From VRUE01 sp033856275 (lineage in GTDB: Bacteria; Actinomycetota; Thermoleophilia; Solirubrobacterales; 70-9), in the NCBI GenBank assembly GCA_033856275.1, contig JAWVFJ010000013.1, positions 27,568-91,567 of the forward strand: a stretch of 64,000 nucleotides of DNA, in the 5' to 3' direction. Position numbers and translations under genes: made by a program. Below are positions 50,902 through 59,751 of the stretch, in pieces. Position 1 is the stretch's first letter; the number at the start of each line of letters is the position of its first letter. The notes below the pieces were generated by a model that worked only from the letters and a program-made list of their open reading frames with translations, did not search any database and was not told the origin of the DNA.

Positions 50902-51333
50902 GTGAGCGAGGCGCGCTTCCGCATCGGACCGGAGATCGTCCACGAGACGGTCGACGGAGAGGTGATCGCGATCGACCTCGGTAACGGCAGCTACTACAGC
51001 CTCGCCGGCAGCGGCCCGGCGATCTGGGACCTGCTCGGCGATGGCGCCACTGAGGCGGAGATCGGCACTGCGCTTGCCGTTCAATTCGAGGCGGGCGAGG
51101 GCGAGATCGGGGCAGCCGTCTCGGCCCTGCTCCCGCGGTTGGAGCAGGACGGCCTGGTGGTGCGCGAGGAGAGAACCCAGAACGGATATTCGGCAGCGCC
51201 TGCTGCGGCCGGTGGCGAGCGAGCCCGATTCGAGCCCCCGCGCCTGGAGCGCTACACGGACATGAAGGATTACTTCCTGCTCGACCCGATCCACGAGGTC
51301 GACACCGCGGGCTGGCCCCGACCGGCGGCCTAG
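50902..51333 (+). CDS. PqqD-like peptide-recognition (RRE) protein with conserved C-terminal tail
   Basis: 143 residues. Residues 1-90 fit the PqqD winged helix (RFRIGPEIVHETVDGEVIAIDLGNGSYYSL, then IWDLLGDGATEAEI). After a flexible linker the tail YTDMKDYFLLDPIHEVD ends in GWPRPAA; I recall similar tails in other PqqD-like proteins, so it may be functional. PqqD domains bind leader peptides of ribosomal peptides or act as chaperones. No precursor peptide or radical SAM gene is next to it; the neighbours are an HprK-like kinase, GT2 and NTP_transf_5. Eight nt after infA. Confidence 0.75.
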   Translation: MSEARFRIGPEIVHETVDGEVIAIDLGNGSYYSLAGSGPAIWDLLGDGATEAEIGTALAVQFEAGEGEIGAAVSALLPRLEQDGLVVREERTQNGYSAAPAAAGGERARFEPPRLERYTDMKDYFLLDPIHEVDTAGWPRPAA

Positions 51334-51339
51334 CGCGCG

Positions 51340-52488
51340 GTGCCAGGCCGAGCATCCGCAGCGACAGAGCGCCGCGACCTCGCCGGCGAGTACCTGGAGC
51401 AGTTGCGAGGCCGTTTCGACTTGGCGGCGGCAGCAGTCGGCGCCGCCTCAGAGCAGGATCTGGAGATGGCGGGCATGCGCCTGCGCCTGCGCTTTGCCGG
51501 CGAGTCGATGGAGCGAGCGCTGTTTCCGCCCTTCGAGCACCTCGCCGTCGAAGCAGACGGAATTCCCGGCCTCACGGTTTCCGCCTTCGACACCGCTTCG
51601 AGCGGCGTCGAGGCGCCGCTCCCTGTCTGGGAGCCGCTTGAGGCTGCTCCCGGCACCAATCCAGTCGCCCGGCTCAGGTCCGAGCGCGCCAGCGTGCTCG
51701 CCGCGGCAGGCAGCGGAGCGCTGACGGCTGTCGAGCCCGCGGCCGGCCAGGCGTTCTTTCATCTTCCCGATGCCGGCCAGATTCCAGCCAGCGAGCGGGC
51801 GGCGCCGCTGCGCGATGCGTTGCAACTGCTGATGGGGACCCGCGGTCGCTGGATGACCCACGCCGGAGCGCTGGGCCGCGGTGGTCGCGGCGTACTGCTC
51901 GTCGGCCACGGCGGCTCCGGTAAGTCGACCCTGGCGCTTTCCTGCGCTCTGGCCGGGATGGAGATCGTCGCCGACGACTACGTTCTGCTCGAGCCGGGCC
52001 CACCGCCAGTCGCCCACGCGATGCAGTCCACGGCGAAGCTGACAGGGGACAGCGCCAAGCTTCTCGGCATCCCGACCGCCACGATCAACCCCGCCGGCTT
52101 CGAGCCGACTCTGGAGGGCCCGGCGAAGGGGCTGGTTGACCTCCGCACCCTGGCGCCCGGGCGAATGAAACGCCACCTCGAGATCCGCGCCGTAGTCGCC
52201 CCCCTCCTTCCTTCGCTGACTTCGCGTTTTGTTTCGCATGCCGCAACAAAACGCGAAGTCAGCGCCGCTGGCAATGCGGTGCGGCCGGTGCTACGCCCTA
52301 TCTCCAGGGCAGGGGGGCTGCGGGCGGTGGCCCCGAGCACGATCCTGCAGTCGGGCCTGCAGGGCGCCCCCTCGCTGGCGGCGCTGGCCGACCTGGTGCG
52401 CCGGGTGCCCAGCTACGCGCTCGAGCTCAGCCCCGACCCGGCCGCGAACGCGGCCGCGGTCGATCGCTTGGTGGGCGAGCTTGGCTGA
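51340..52488 (+). CDS. HPr-kinase-like (HprK-related) P-loop protein
   Basis: 382 residues from a GTG start. Walker A GHGGSGKST (189-197), preceded by WMTHAGAL, and followed by the acidic EIVADDYVLLE, which matches HPr kinase/phosphorylase and its relatives. A role on sugars or peptides rather than HPr is probable, since no PTS genes are present. Residues about 292-309 are encoded by a perfect palindrome (52214-52264), a 17-codon in-frame segment likely to be an insertion in a loop. Together with PqqD-like and NTP_transf_5 proteins it resembles the uncharacterised 'HPr-related' modification systems. Confidence 0.72.
   Translation: MPGRASAATERRDLAGEYLEQLRGRFDLAAAAVGAASEQDLEMAGMRLRLRFAGESMERALFPPFEHLAVEADGIPGLTVSAFDTASSGVEAPLPVWEPLEAAPGTNPVARLRSERASVLAAAGSGALTAVEPAAGQAFFHLPDAGQIPASERAAPLRDALQLLMGTRGRWMTHAGALGRGGRGVLLVGHGGSGKSTLALSCALAGMEIVADDYVLLEPGPPPVAHAMQSTAKLTGDSAKLLGIPTATINPAGFEPTLEGPAKGLVDLRTLAPGRMKRHLEIRAVVAPLLPSLTSRFVSHAATKREVSAAGNAVRPVLRPISRAGGLRAVAPSTILQSGLQGAPSLAALADLVRRVPSYALELSPDPAANAAAVDRLVGELG
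52214..52264. repeat. 51-bp perfect palindromic element in frame inside the HprK-like gene
   Basis: 52214-52233 and 52245-52264 are perfect 20-bp reverse complements around an 11-nt loop (TCGCATGCCGC). The total is 51 bp, exactly 17 codons, so the host gene stays open. The arm carries a TTTTGTT run unlike the surrounding GC-rich coding sequence, supporting insertion. Confidence 0.88.
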
Positions 52489-53170
52489 GCCGACGGTCAG
52501 CGCGGCGATTCCGGTTCGCGACGGCGAGGCCTACCTGGCGGAAGCGATCGAGAGCGTGTTGGCCCAGGACCGGCCCTGCGATCAAGTAGTCGTCGTCGAC
52601 AATGGCTCGACCGACCGCAGCGCCGATATTGCCCGCGGCTTCGCTCCAGCGGTGCAGCTGGTGTCCGAGCCGAAGCCCGGCATCGGGGCGGCTCGCAATG
52701 CGGCGATGCGCACTGCGAGCGGGGACTACGTCGCCTTCCTCGATGCCGACGACCTTTGGCAGCTCGAGAAGACCCAGCTGCAACTTGCGGCCTTCAAGGC
52801 CAGGCCCGAGTTGCAGCTGGCCTTCGGACACGTGCTCCAGTTCGTCAGTCCCGATGTCAGGGCCAACGACGCGGGCGCGCTGAAGGTTCCGGAGGGCCCA
52901 CAGCCGGGTCTCTATATAGGTGCGATGCTGGCGCGGCGCTCCGCGATCGAGGCAATCGGGCCCTGGGCCGAGGACGTGCGGGTCAGCGACGGTCTCAGTT
53001 TTCTCCTGCGTGCCCGCGAGCTCGGCCTCGAGCAGGCCATGTTGGGCCCGACGGTCACCTACCGTCGCGTGCACGGCGAGAACCATTCGCTTCACAATCG
53101 CGGCGAGCGCAGTGAGTTCGCCCGCCAGCTCAAACGCTCTCTCGACCGGCGCCGGGAAGCTCCCGGATGA
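52481..53170 (+). CDS. GT2-family glycosyltransferase
   Basis: 229 residues, GT-A fold: AAIPVRDGEAYLAEAIESVLAQ, VVVVDNGSTDRSADIA, the donor-site AFLDADDLW and a late acceptor region SDGLSFLLRARELG. TTG start at 52481 overlaps the HprK-like gene. Overlaps the next gene by ATGA, so it belongs to the cassette. Confidence 0.82.
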   Translation: MAEPTVSAAIPVRDGEAYLAEAIESVLAQDRPCDQVVVVDNGSTDRSADIARGFAPAVQLVSEPKPGIGAARNAAMRTASGDYVAFLDADDLWQLEKTQLQLAAFKARPELQLAFGHVLQFVSPDVRANDAGALKVPEGPQPGLYIGAMLARRSAIEAIGPWAEDVRVSDGLSFLLRARELGLEQAMLGPTVTYRRVHGENHSLHNRGERSEFARQLKRSLDRRREAPG

Positions 53171-54291
53171 GCGAGCCACTCGGCAACCTGCCGGCAAAGG
53201 AGCAGCGCCTCATCCTGCACGCGGCGCTCGACGATAGGGACGGTGCGCTCGCTGCCTGGGGGCGCTGGCGCCAAGCCGTCGATTTCGACGCCGTCGATCA
53301 CGGTTCGACGCGCTTGCTTCCGCTCGTCTATCGCAACCTCGGTCCTGACTCGTTCGACGCCGAGGTGGCCGGCCGGCTGAAGGGTCTCTACAGACGCTCC
53401 TGGAGCCGCAACCAGCTGATTTTCAAGCGCGCCGCAGAGGCGCTCGGCGTGCTCCATGAGATCGGCATCGAGACGCTCGTAACCAAGGGGGCCTCGCTGG
53501 CGATCCTCTCTTACCGTGACGTTGGGGTGCGTCCGATGGACGATGTTGACGTGCTGGTCCCAATCGACCGAGCCCGCGAGGCAATCGAGGCGCTGGTGGC
53601 GGCTGGCTGGAAAGCCGACCATGAGGATCCGCTGGCTCGGACCCAGGTCCATCACTCACTTGGCTTCAGGGGGCCAGACGGCGGCGAGATGGACCTGCAC
53701 TGGTTTTCGCTCTGGCAGCCGGCAAGCGATGTGGCGCTCTGGCGAGCCTCGGTGCCGCTCGAACTCGGTGGCGCGAAGACGCGGGCCCCCAGCGCCGCCG
53801 ATCAGCTTCTGCTCGCTTGCGTACACGGAACTCCCTGGAGTCCGCTGCCGCCGTTTCGCTGGATCGCCGACGCCGCGACCGTGATCCGCGCCGCCGGTGA
53901 TGAGCTCGACTGGGGTCACCTCCTCGCCGAGGCTGAGCGTCGGCGGCTGACTGTTGCCACGCTCGCGGCCCTGGGCTACCTGCGCCAGGAGTTCGAGCTC
54001 GCGGTCCCTGAGGCAGCGTTCGCCAAGATGCGGGCGGTCCCAGCCTCACGACACGAGCGCGCCGCCTTTCGCGCGGCTTGTCGCCCCGATTCGCCTATTC
54101 GCACCCTGCGGATGGCCTGGGATCGCTACCGGCGCCTGCGCGATCTCGACACCGGCGCCCCCCGGCCAGATGGCTTCCTCCAGTTCGCGCGGCGCTTCTG
54201 GGGCCTGGAAAGTGTTTGGCGGCTACCGCTGCACGCCGTTGGCGCGCTCACTCGCCGCCGCGGGCGCGGTGCCGCTCGATCCGAGCTTTGA
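53167..54291 (+). CDS. NTP_transf_5-type nucleotidyltransferase family protein
   Basis: 374 residues. Nucleotidyltransferase core with K107-G in TLVTKGASLAIL and the acidic triad in RPMDDVDVLV (D125, D126, D128); C-terminal helical region. Members occur in exopolysaccharide and lasso-peptide clusters next to HprK-like kinases; the reaction is unknown. Last gene of the cassette; its 3' end overlaps a convergent GT2 gene by 44 nt. Confidence 0.78.
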   Translation: MSEPLGNLPAKEQRLILHAALDDRDGALAAWGRWRQAVDFDAVDHGSTRLLPLVYRNLGPDSFDAEVAGRLKGLYRRSWSRNQLIFKRAAEALGVLHEIGIETLVTKGASLAILSYRDVGVRPMDDVDVLVPIDRAREAIEALVAAGWKADHEDPLARTQVHHSLGFRGPDGGEMDLHWFSLWQPASDVALWRASVPLELGGAKTRAPSAADQLLLACVHGTPWSPLPPFRWIADAATVIRAAGDELDWGHLLAEAERRRLTVATLAALGYLRQEFELAVPEAAFAKMRAVPASRHERAAFRAACRPDSPIRTLRMAWDRYRRLRDLDTGAPRPDGFLQFARRFWGLESVWRLPLHAVGALTRRRGRGAARSEL

Positions 54292-54979
54292 AGGCGCGGA
54301 AGAGGCCGGCTCGTGACGCCGCGGCATCCTGCGTGAGGCTGCCGGCGCGAACACGGCGCCGCAGCAAGACGTTTGAGAGGCGGGCGATTCCGATCTCCTC
54401 CTCGGCGGCTCGCAGCATCCAGTCGAAGTCCTCGGCGGCTCGCATTGACTCGTCGAAGCCGCCGATCTGCCCGAAGGTGGCACGCCGTACGACCATCGTC
54501 ATCGGGTGGACGAGCGGCTCGTCGGACAGCTCGGGTGGCCGTGGCGGCATCACTGTCTCCACCTTGGTTCCCGCAACCCAGAAAGGCAGCTCGGCGCCCG
54601 GCTCAATCAGCAGTTCCTGCTCGGCGAGTACGCAGCCGACTCCGGGATTGTCAATCAGGTGGCCGACCTGGACCGCAAGCTTGTCGGGAGTCATCGCGTC
54701 GTCGCTGTCGTGGAAGGCGACGAACTCGCCGCGGCTTGCGGAGAAGCCACGGTTGCGTGCGGCTGAGGGTCCGCTGTTCTCCTGTGCGATCAGGGTGACG
54801 CCGCCGTAAGCGCAGGCGACCTCAGCCGTCCTGTCAGTCGAACCGTCGTCAACGACGATCGTCTCGACCGGTGAGTAGGTCTGTGCAAGCACGCTCTCGA
54901 TTGCCTCGCCGAGGTAGCGCTCGGCGTTATAGGCGGGGATGACGACGCTGGCGAGTGGCTTCTCGGACACGGACGGCAT
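54248..54979 (-). CDS. GT2-family glycosyltransferase
   Basis: 243 residues. SVVIPAYNAERYLGEAIESVLAQTY, IVVDDGSTDRTAEVA, the donor Asp pair in AFHDSDDAMTPDKL and AAEDFDWMLRAAE. ATG 54979 is chosen; a TTG at 54988 is in frame. A 49-bp hairpin (54990-55038) lies directly upstream. Convergent with the NTP_transf_5 gene. Confidence 0.85.
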   Translation of the reverse strand: MPSVSEKPLASVVIPAYNAERYLGEAIESVLAQTYSPVETIVVDDGSTDRTAEVACAYGGVTLIAQENSGPSAARNRGFSASRGEFVAFHDSDDAMTPDKLAVQVGHLIDNPGVGCVLAEQELLIEPGAELPFWVAGTKVETVMPPRPPELSDEPLVHPMTMVVRRATFGQIGGFDESMRAAEDFDWMLRAAEEEIGIARLSNVLLRRRVRAGSLTQDAAASRAGLFRAFKARIERHRARGGE

Positions 54980-54991
54980 TGTGCCCAAAGA

Positions 54992-55036
54992 GGTGCAACG
55001 TGTTATCCCCCTGGCACGGGGTCAAAGCGTTGCACC
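54992..55036. repeat. 45-bp inverted-repeat element, copy 2
   Basis: GGTGCAACG ... CGTTGCACC, 45 bp, matching copy 1 (18275-18319) in length, in the first ten bases and in the last ten. Here the arms extend to 11 bp (54990-55000 with 55028-55038) and an inner CCCC/GGGG pair exists. It lies two nt after the stop of the GH63-like gene on the minus strand, where it may act as a terminator. Confidence 0.6.
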
Positions 55037-55039
55037 TCG

Positions 55040-56227
55040 TTATAGGTGGCTGCGCGACGCATCCGGGTCTGGCTCTGCCAGCTCAGTCACAAGTGCAGAC
55101 CAGGCGAAGTCATGAGCGCCGAGTCCGGCGCCGGTGCGCGGGTCGTAGTACTCGCGCAGCCCTTCGCGCTCGATCGCGCCGGTCACCCCGTTCGCCAGGC
55201 GCGTCGCGGCCTCCTCGTAGCCGAGCCGAACCAGCCCGAGCCAGACGAGCCAAGCGGAGTTGACCCAGGTCGGGCCGCGCCAGTAACGCCGTAGTAGCCC
55301 CTGGCTGCCCCCCGGTTCATAGCTCGGCTCGGTTGCCGAGACCGATGGCGGCGCAACCGGGGTGAGGAACTGGCGCTCGTCGAGCAGGTGCTCCTCGGCC
55401 AAGCGGCGACCGATCTCCTCTGGCAGGTCAGGCAGCGCCAGCGGCGCCAGCGCGGCCCAGGTCACGACACCCGAACGAACGCCCCCGGGTTCCGCCCAGT
55501 CGAGGAAGAGGCCGCGACGCTCGTTCCAGAGCCGCTCGACCAACGCCGGCGTCGCCGAGGGACGCCCCAGCGCCTGCAGGGAGAGCGACCAAAGCGTGTT
55601 GACCAGCGTCTCGCAGAGGACCGGGCCGCCGCGCTCGCGGATCCGCCTCGCATCGAAGCCGAGCCCGCGGTTGCGGTGGACCAGTAGCGGGAATCCGGGG
55701 CGAGGGTTCGCCCACCACCCCCAGACGGGCTCAAACTTCGGCGAGGCGTCGAGGCCCGACTCGTCTGGCTGGACGATCCAGAGCAGGCCATCGCCCTCGA
55801 GGTCGCGGTTAGCGGCGAGCCAATCTGCCTGGGCGCCGATTCGCGGCTCCTTGGCCGGGTCCCCGACGGCGATCTTCCAGGCCCAGGCGAGCAGTGGCGG
55901 CTGGATCGTCTCGGTCTGGAAGGCGCGACGCGAGGTGACGTTGTAGAAGGGCAGGCGGCTGAACGCGACGGGCCGGTCCCAGAAGATCGTGTGACCGACG
56001 AAGCCGTCGTCGCGCTGCGCTGCCAGCAGCGTCTCCAGCTCCGCCCGTGCCCGGGCGGGTTCGAAGCGCCGCCAGACGATCGCGGCGAAGCAGGAGTCCC
56101 AGTACCACTGCCACGGGTAACGGGTGGGGCTCGGTCGGGTGTAGGCGAAGTGGGTGCCCTGGCGCTCCCCTTCCAGCCAGTTCTGGCGCAGGACGCGCTC
56201 GGCGATGGCGGTCGCCGCTGCGGTCAT
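55040..56227 (-). CDS. GH63/MGH-like alpha-glycosidase
   Basis: 395 residues, (alpha/alpha)6 barrel without signal peptide. Motifs include YPWQWYWDSCFAAI, IVQPDESGLDASP, YWRGPTWVNSAWLVW and EYYDPRTGAGLGAHDFAWSAL, the pattern of mannosyl-/glucosylglycerate hydrolases and related GH63 enzymes. An intracellular hydrolase of a compatible solute or oligosaccharide is likely (inference). Confidence 0.82.
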   Translation of the reverse strand: MTAAATAIAERVLRQNWLEGERQGTHFAYTRPSPTRYPWQWYWDSCFAAIVWRRFEPARARAELETLLAAQRDDGFVGHTIFWDRPVAFSRLPFYNVTSRRAFQTETIQPPLLAWAWKIAVGDPAKEPRIGAQADWLAANRDLEGDGLLWIVQPDESGLDASPKFEPVWGWWANPRPGFPLLVHRNRGLGFDARRIRERGGPVLCETLVNTLWSLSLQALGRPSATPALVERLWNERRGLFLDWAEPGGVRSGVVTWAALAPLALPDLPEEIGRRLAEEHLLDERQFLTPVAPPSVSATEPSYEPGGSQGLLRRYWRGPTWVNSAWLVWLGLVRLGYEEAATRLANGVTGAIEREGLREYYDPRTGAGLGAHDFAWSALVTELAEPDPDASRSHL

Positions 56228-56293
56228 CGCAAATGTCCGCGCTTCTCTCGCTGCGCGAAGAACCAGAGATGCCTCATTGGGCTCGCTCCGTGC

Positions 56294-57085
56294 TCACAGC
56301 GCCGTGCGGCGCATTTCGCGCAGGGCCCAGGCGCCGAGGATGGCGAGCAGGCCGATCAGCGCCAAGATCCCCGGCCAGGTTTCGGCCCAACTGACAGTGC
56401 CGACAAAGCCCTGGCGGGCGGCGTCCATCACCTGCGTCACCGGGTTGACTTCGGCGACGCTTCGCATCCAGGGCTGCAGCAGGGCGAGCGGCGCGTAAGC
56501 CGTGGTGGTGAGGATCAGCGCCATCATCCCCGCTTGCATCAGCGGTGCCGCCGATTGGCTCTTGAAACGCAACGCCAGGCCCGAGCCCCAGCAGGCGGCG
56601 ACGGCGGACATCGCAGCGACCATGAGGTAGGTGACGAGCAGCCCGTCGATTCCGGGCCAGCCGGCACCGAGCACCAGCGCGATCACGAAGACGAAGGTGG
56701 CGGGGATCAGCGCTCGGGCGCTGGCCGCGAGAACCGTGCCCGCCAGCAGCACCCAGCGCGGGGCCGGGGAGACGAGAAGCCGATCGACCCAGCCACCCTC
56801 GATGTCGCGGGCCAAGTTGACGCCGGCGGCGGCACCGGTGAAGCCAGCTCCCTGCAGCATGCTCACCGGCACGATGAAGCTCTCATACGTCCCCGTGGTG
56901 AAGCCGTTGAGCTGGGTCAGCGCGCCGAAGACGCCGTTGAGACCAAGGAAGAAGATCGTCGGCGCCAGCACGCCGGGGATCGCTGCCCCCGGAACGCGGA
57001 GCAACTCGTTCTTCGCTCGCGCCATCAGCGCGGCGATCGTTGCCAGGTTCGCCCGCCACTGCGGCAGCGCCGCGACCGGTTCCAT
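56294..57085 (-). CDS. ABC-2 type permease (DrrB/DrrC-like), second
   Basis: 263 residues, six membrane helices in ABC-2 style, with ARDIEGGWVDRLLVSPAPR between helices. Its ATG shares one base with the upstream permease stop (TAATG). Part of a three-gene exporter with the next two entries. Substrate unknown; the family includes antibiotic and lipid exporters. Confidence 0.87.
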   Translation of the reverse strand: MEPVAALPQWRANLATIAALMARAKNELLRVPGAAIPGVLAPTIFFLGLNGVFGALTQLNGFTTGTYESFIVPVSMLQGAGFTGAAAGVNLARDIEGGWVDRLLVSPAPRWVLLAGTVLAASARALIPATFVFVIALVLGAGWPGIDGLLVTYLMVAAMSAVAACWGSGLALRFKSQSAAPLMQAGMMALILTTTAYAPLALLQPWMRSVAEVNPVTQVMDAARQGFVGTVSWAETWPGILALIGLLAILGAWALREMRRTAL

Positions 57086-57870
57086 TAGCCCACCCTCACC
57101 CGATGGCGCAGGGCGCGGGCGCTGAGCACCAAGCCGAGGACGACGATCCCGACAATCGCCAGCACCGCCTCGAGCAGTTCGGTGGCATCGATCCCCGCGA
57201 TGATCGGGCCGCGGATGCCTTCGACGACGAAGCTGAGCGGGTTGTATTCGGCGATCGCCTTAGCCGGTTGGATCATCAGCTCGTTGGGGAAGAAGGCGGA
57301 GGAGAGGAAGAGGACGACGAGGACCAAGGGGAAGAGGCCCTGGACCACGCTGGCGCTGCCGGTACGCAGGGCGATCGCGGCGCCGATGCCGCCGACCGCC
57401 ATCGCCGTCGCCGTGACCAGGGCGATCGCGATCAGTGCGCCGGGGACGCCGCTCTCAATATGCGCGCCGAAGATCAAGCCGATCGCGAGGAACCAGAGCG
57501 AGGCGAACAAGCCCAGCGCCGCGGTCCCCGCCAAGCGACCGAGCACGATCGTGTAGCGCGGGATCGGGGCCGAGAAGAGGCGATCGGTGAAGCCCATCTC
57601 GATGTCGACCGCGAGCGCGATGCCACCGCTGTTGCCGGCCAGCATCAGGGACTGCATCATCGCCCCGGCGAGCATGAACTGGAGAAAGCTCTGCACCGGC
57701 GGGAAGCCGGGCAGGTTGACCGCGCCGCCCGCGCCGCCGGTCTGGATCGCCAGCAGCAGGGTGGGGAAGACGACGATCGGCGCCATCAGCTGTGGCCGGC
57801 GGAAGGTCTGGCGGATCGAGCGCATGCCCAGTGCTCGCACGACCCTGGCGTTGATGGCGAGCTCGCTCAC
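57085..57870 (-). CDS. ABC-2 type permease (DrrB/DrrC-like), first
   Basis: 261 residues, six membrane helices. The VDIEMGFTDRLFSAPIPR stretch parallels that of the second permease, so the two are paralogues forming a heterodimer. Start overlaps the ATPase stop by four bases. Confidence 0.87.
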   Translation of the reverse strand: MSELAINARVVRALGMRSIRQTFRRPQLMAPIVVFPTLLLAIQTGGAGGAVNLPGFPPVQSFLQFMLAGAMMQSLMLAGNSGGIALAVDIEMGFTDRLFSAPIPRYTIVLGRLAGTAALGLFASLWFLAIGLIFGAHIESGVPGALIAIALVTATAMAVGGIGAAIALRTGSASVVQGLFPLVLVVLFLSSAFFPNELMIQPAKAIAEYNPLSFVVEGIRGPIIAGIDATELLEAVLAIVGIVVLGLVLSARALRHRVRVG

Positions 57871-58838
57871 GCCTCGAGGGCCTCCGCCTCGGTGTCCTCC
57901 TGCTCGTCTTTCTCCAGGTGGTGACCTGTCTTGGCGACGAAGACGTCGTCGAGGGTCGGGCGGACCAACTCCAGGGCCTCGACCGCGATCCCCGCATCGT
58001 CGAGGGCGCGGACGACCCGCGGGATGTCGGCCGCTCCGTTCTCGACTTCGACCAGCACGGTGCGGCCGTCCACCGGTGGCAGCAGCTTGCCGATCCGGGC
58101 GCAGACCTCCTCCGCCTCGGCGATCGAGCCCGCGGCGAGCTGCAGCTGGATGTGCGGGTTACCCATTTCCGTCTTCAGCGAGTCCGGCGTCCCTTCGGCG
58201 ACGATCTTGCCGCTGTCGATGATCGCGACGTGGTCGGCGAGCTGGTCGGCCTCCTCGAGGTACTGGGTAGTGAGGAAGACAGTCGTGCCCTCGTCGTTGA
58301 GCGCCCGTACCTCTTCCCAGATCGTCTTGCGGCTGACCGGGTCGAGGCCGGTCGTCGGCTCGTCGAGGAAAAGCACCCGCGGCTCATGGACGAGCGCCGC
58401 CGCCAGGTCGAGCCGCCGCTGCATCCCGCCGGAGTAGGTGCCGACGCGGCGGTCGGCGGCGCCGGCGAGGTCGACCCGCTCGAGCAGGTCGTCGGCGCGC
58501 TGCTTGCCCTCGGCGCTGGGCAGGCCCTGCAGCGTCGCCTGCAGGCGGATTAGCTCCCGCCCGGTCATCAGCGGGTCAAGGGCCGCCTCCTGCAGGGCGA
58601 CGCCGATCGTTGCCCGCACAGCGCGCGCCTGCTTGACCACGTCGTGCCCGGCAACGGTCGCGCGTCCGCCGGTGGGCAGCAGCAGCGTCGTCAGCATCCG
58701 CACCGTCGTCGTCTTGCCGGCCCCGTTCGGTCCCAGGAAGCCATAGATTTCGCCCTCCTCGACCGCGAGATCGACGCCCTGCACGGCGAGCACCTCGTCG
58801 AAGCTTCGCTCCAACCCCTCTACGACGATCGCCGGCAT
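57867..58838 (-). CDS. ABC transporter ATP-binding protein, DrrA-like
   Basis: 323 residues. Walker A GPNGAGKTTT, signature YSGGMQRRLDLAAAL, Walker B VLFLDEPTTGLDP, and the extended C-terminal domain of the daunorubicin-resistance group. First gene of the minus-strand exporter operon. Divergent from a secreted-protein gene. Confidence 0.92.
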   Translation of the reverse strand: MPAIVVEGLERSFDEVLAVQGVDLAVEEGEIYGFLGPNGAGKTTTVRMLTTLLLPTGGRATVAGHDVVKQARAVRATIGVALQEAALDPLMTGRELIRLQATLQGLPSAEGKQRADDLLERVDLAGAADRRVGTYSGGMQRRLDLAAALVHEPRVLFLDEPTTGLDPVSRKTIWEEVRALNDEGTTVFLTTQYLEEADQLADHVAIIDSGKIVAEGTPDSLKTEMGNPHIQLQLAAGSIAEAEEVCARIGKLLPPVDGRTVLVEVENGAADIPRVVRALDDAGIAVEALELVRPTLDDVFVAKTGHHLEKDEQEDTEAEALEA

Positions 58839-58968
58839 CGGCAGGCAACCCTACTGGGGCAACATGGCCGGGATCGTGCAAGGCGCACGTTGTTGCGGCA
58901 TCGCCGCGGCCTGGGCGGCAGAATCAGCCCGCAACCCTCGCCACGCACGGGGTTTGCAGCGTGAGATC

Positions 58969-59733
58969 GTGCAAGAAGCAGCGAAAAACCGGATCGTTCG
59001 GTCACGGGCGCCCTTGGCGGCCGCCTTTGCCTGCGCGCTAATCGCGCTTGTGGTCACCGTTTGGCCCGGCGCCGCCGACTCGGCTCCCCTTGGCGTCGTC
59101 GTCCTCGGCAAGACCACGGCGACACCGCCGCCGTCCTGCCCGGGCAAGATCGTCAACAACGTCGAGGTCGTCCCCTGCCGGGTCGAGGGCCACGTCAGCG
59201 GCTACCAGGTCAAGGCCGGTGGGGTGGACCAACCCTACGAAGTTCCCTTCGACGGCAAGATCGTCGCCTGGTCGATCACCCTCGCCAAGCCCTCCCGCAC
59301 CGATACGAAAACGACCACCAACGAGATCGGCTTCTTCGACGAATTCCTCGGCAAACCCTCAGAGGCCCGGATCGGCATCCTGCGCCCGGTCGATGAATCG
59401 AAACCGCCGAAATACACCCTGGTGCGCCAGAGCCCACTGGAGGTGCTCAACCCCTACTTCGGCAGCACCCCGATCTTCGCCCTCGACCACCCGCTCTCCG
59501 TTCTGCGTGGCCAGGTCGTCGCCCTCACCGTTCCCACCTGGGCACCGATGTTCGCCTTCAATGTCTCCGAAGAAGACACCTGGCGCGGCAGCCGTCTCGA
59601 AGACCACTGCGCCTCCAAGGAAGACATTCAGGGGGGTCACCCCCAACAGGGCGTTGGCAAGGTCAAGACCTACGGCTGCTTCTACTCCAACGCGCGGCTG
59701 CTTTATACGGCGACGCTGGTCAAGAAACCGTAG
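58969..59733 (+). CDS. Putative secreted protein of unknown function
   Basis: 254 residues from the GTG at 58969; the frame is open to an ATG at 58864, but the region upstream of 58969 looks non-coding (stem-forming GTGC/GCAC). Signal peptide core PLAAAFACALIALVV, then a beta-rich domain with about six cysteines, including CPGKIVNNVEVVPC and HCASKEDIQGG. No family recognised; similar proteins are, to my memory, frequent in Solirubrobacterales. Confidence 0.6.
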   Translation: MQEAAKNRIVRSRAPLAAAFACALIALVVTVWPGAADSAPLGVVVLGKTTATPPPSCPGKIVNNVEVVPCRVEGHVSGYQVKAGGVDQPYEVPFDGKIVAWSITLAKPSRTDTKTTTNEIGFFDEFLGKPSEARIGILRPVDESKPPKYTLVRQSPLEVLNPYFGSTPIFALDHPLSVLRGQVVALTVPTWAPMFAFNVSEEDTWRGSRLEDHCASKEDIQGGHPQQGVGKVKTYGCFYSNARLLYTATLVKKP

Positions 59734-59751
59734 ACTCGGAAACGGCAGCTA

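Noticed and set aside
50902..54291. Lasso-peptide biosynthetic cluster
   Set aside because: No asparagine-synthase-like cyclase, no B2 protease and no precursor ORF; only the auxiliary types (PqqD, HprK-like, NTase) occur.
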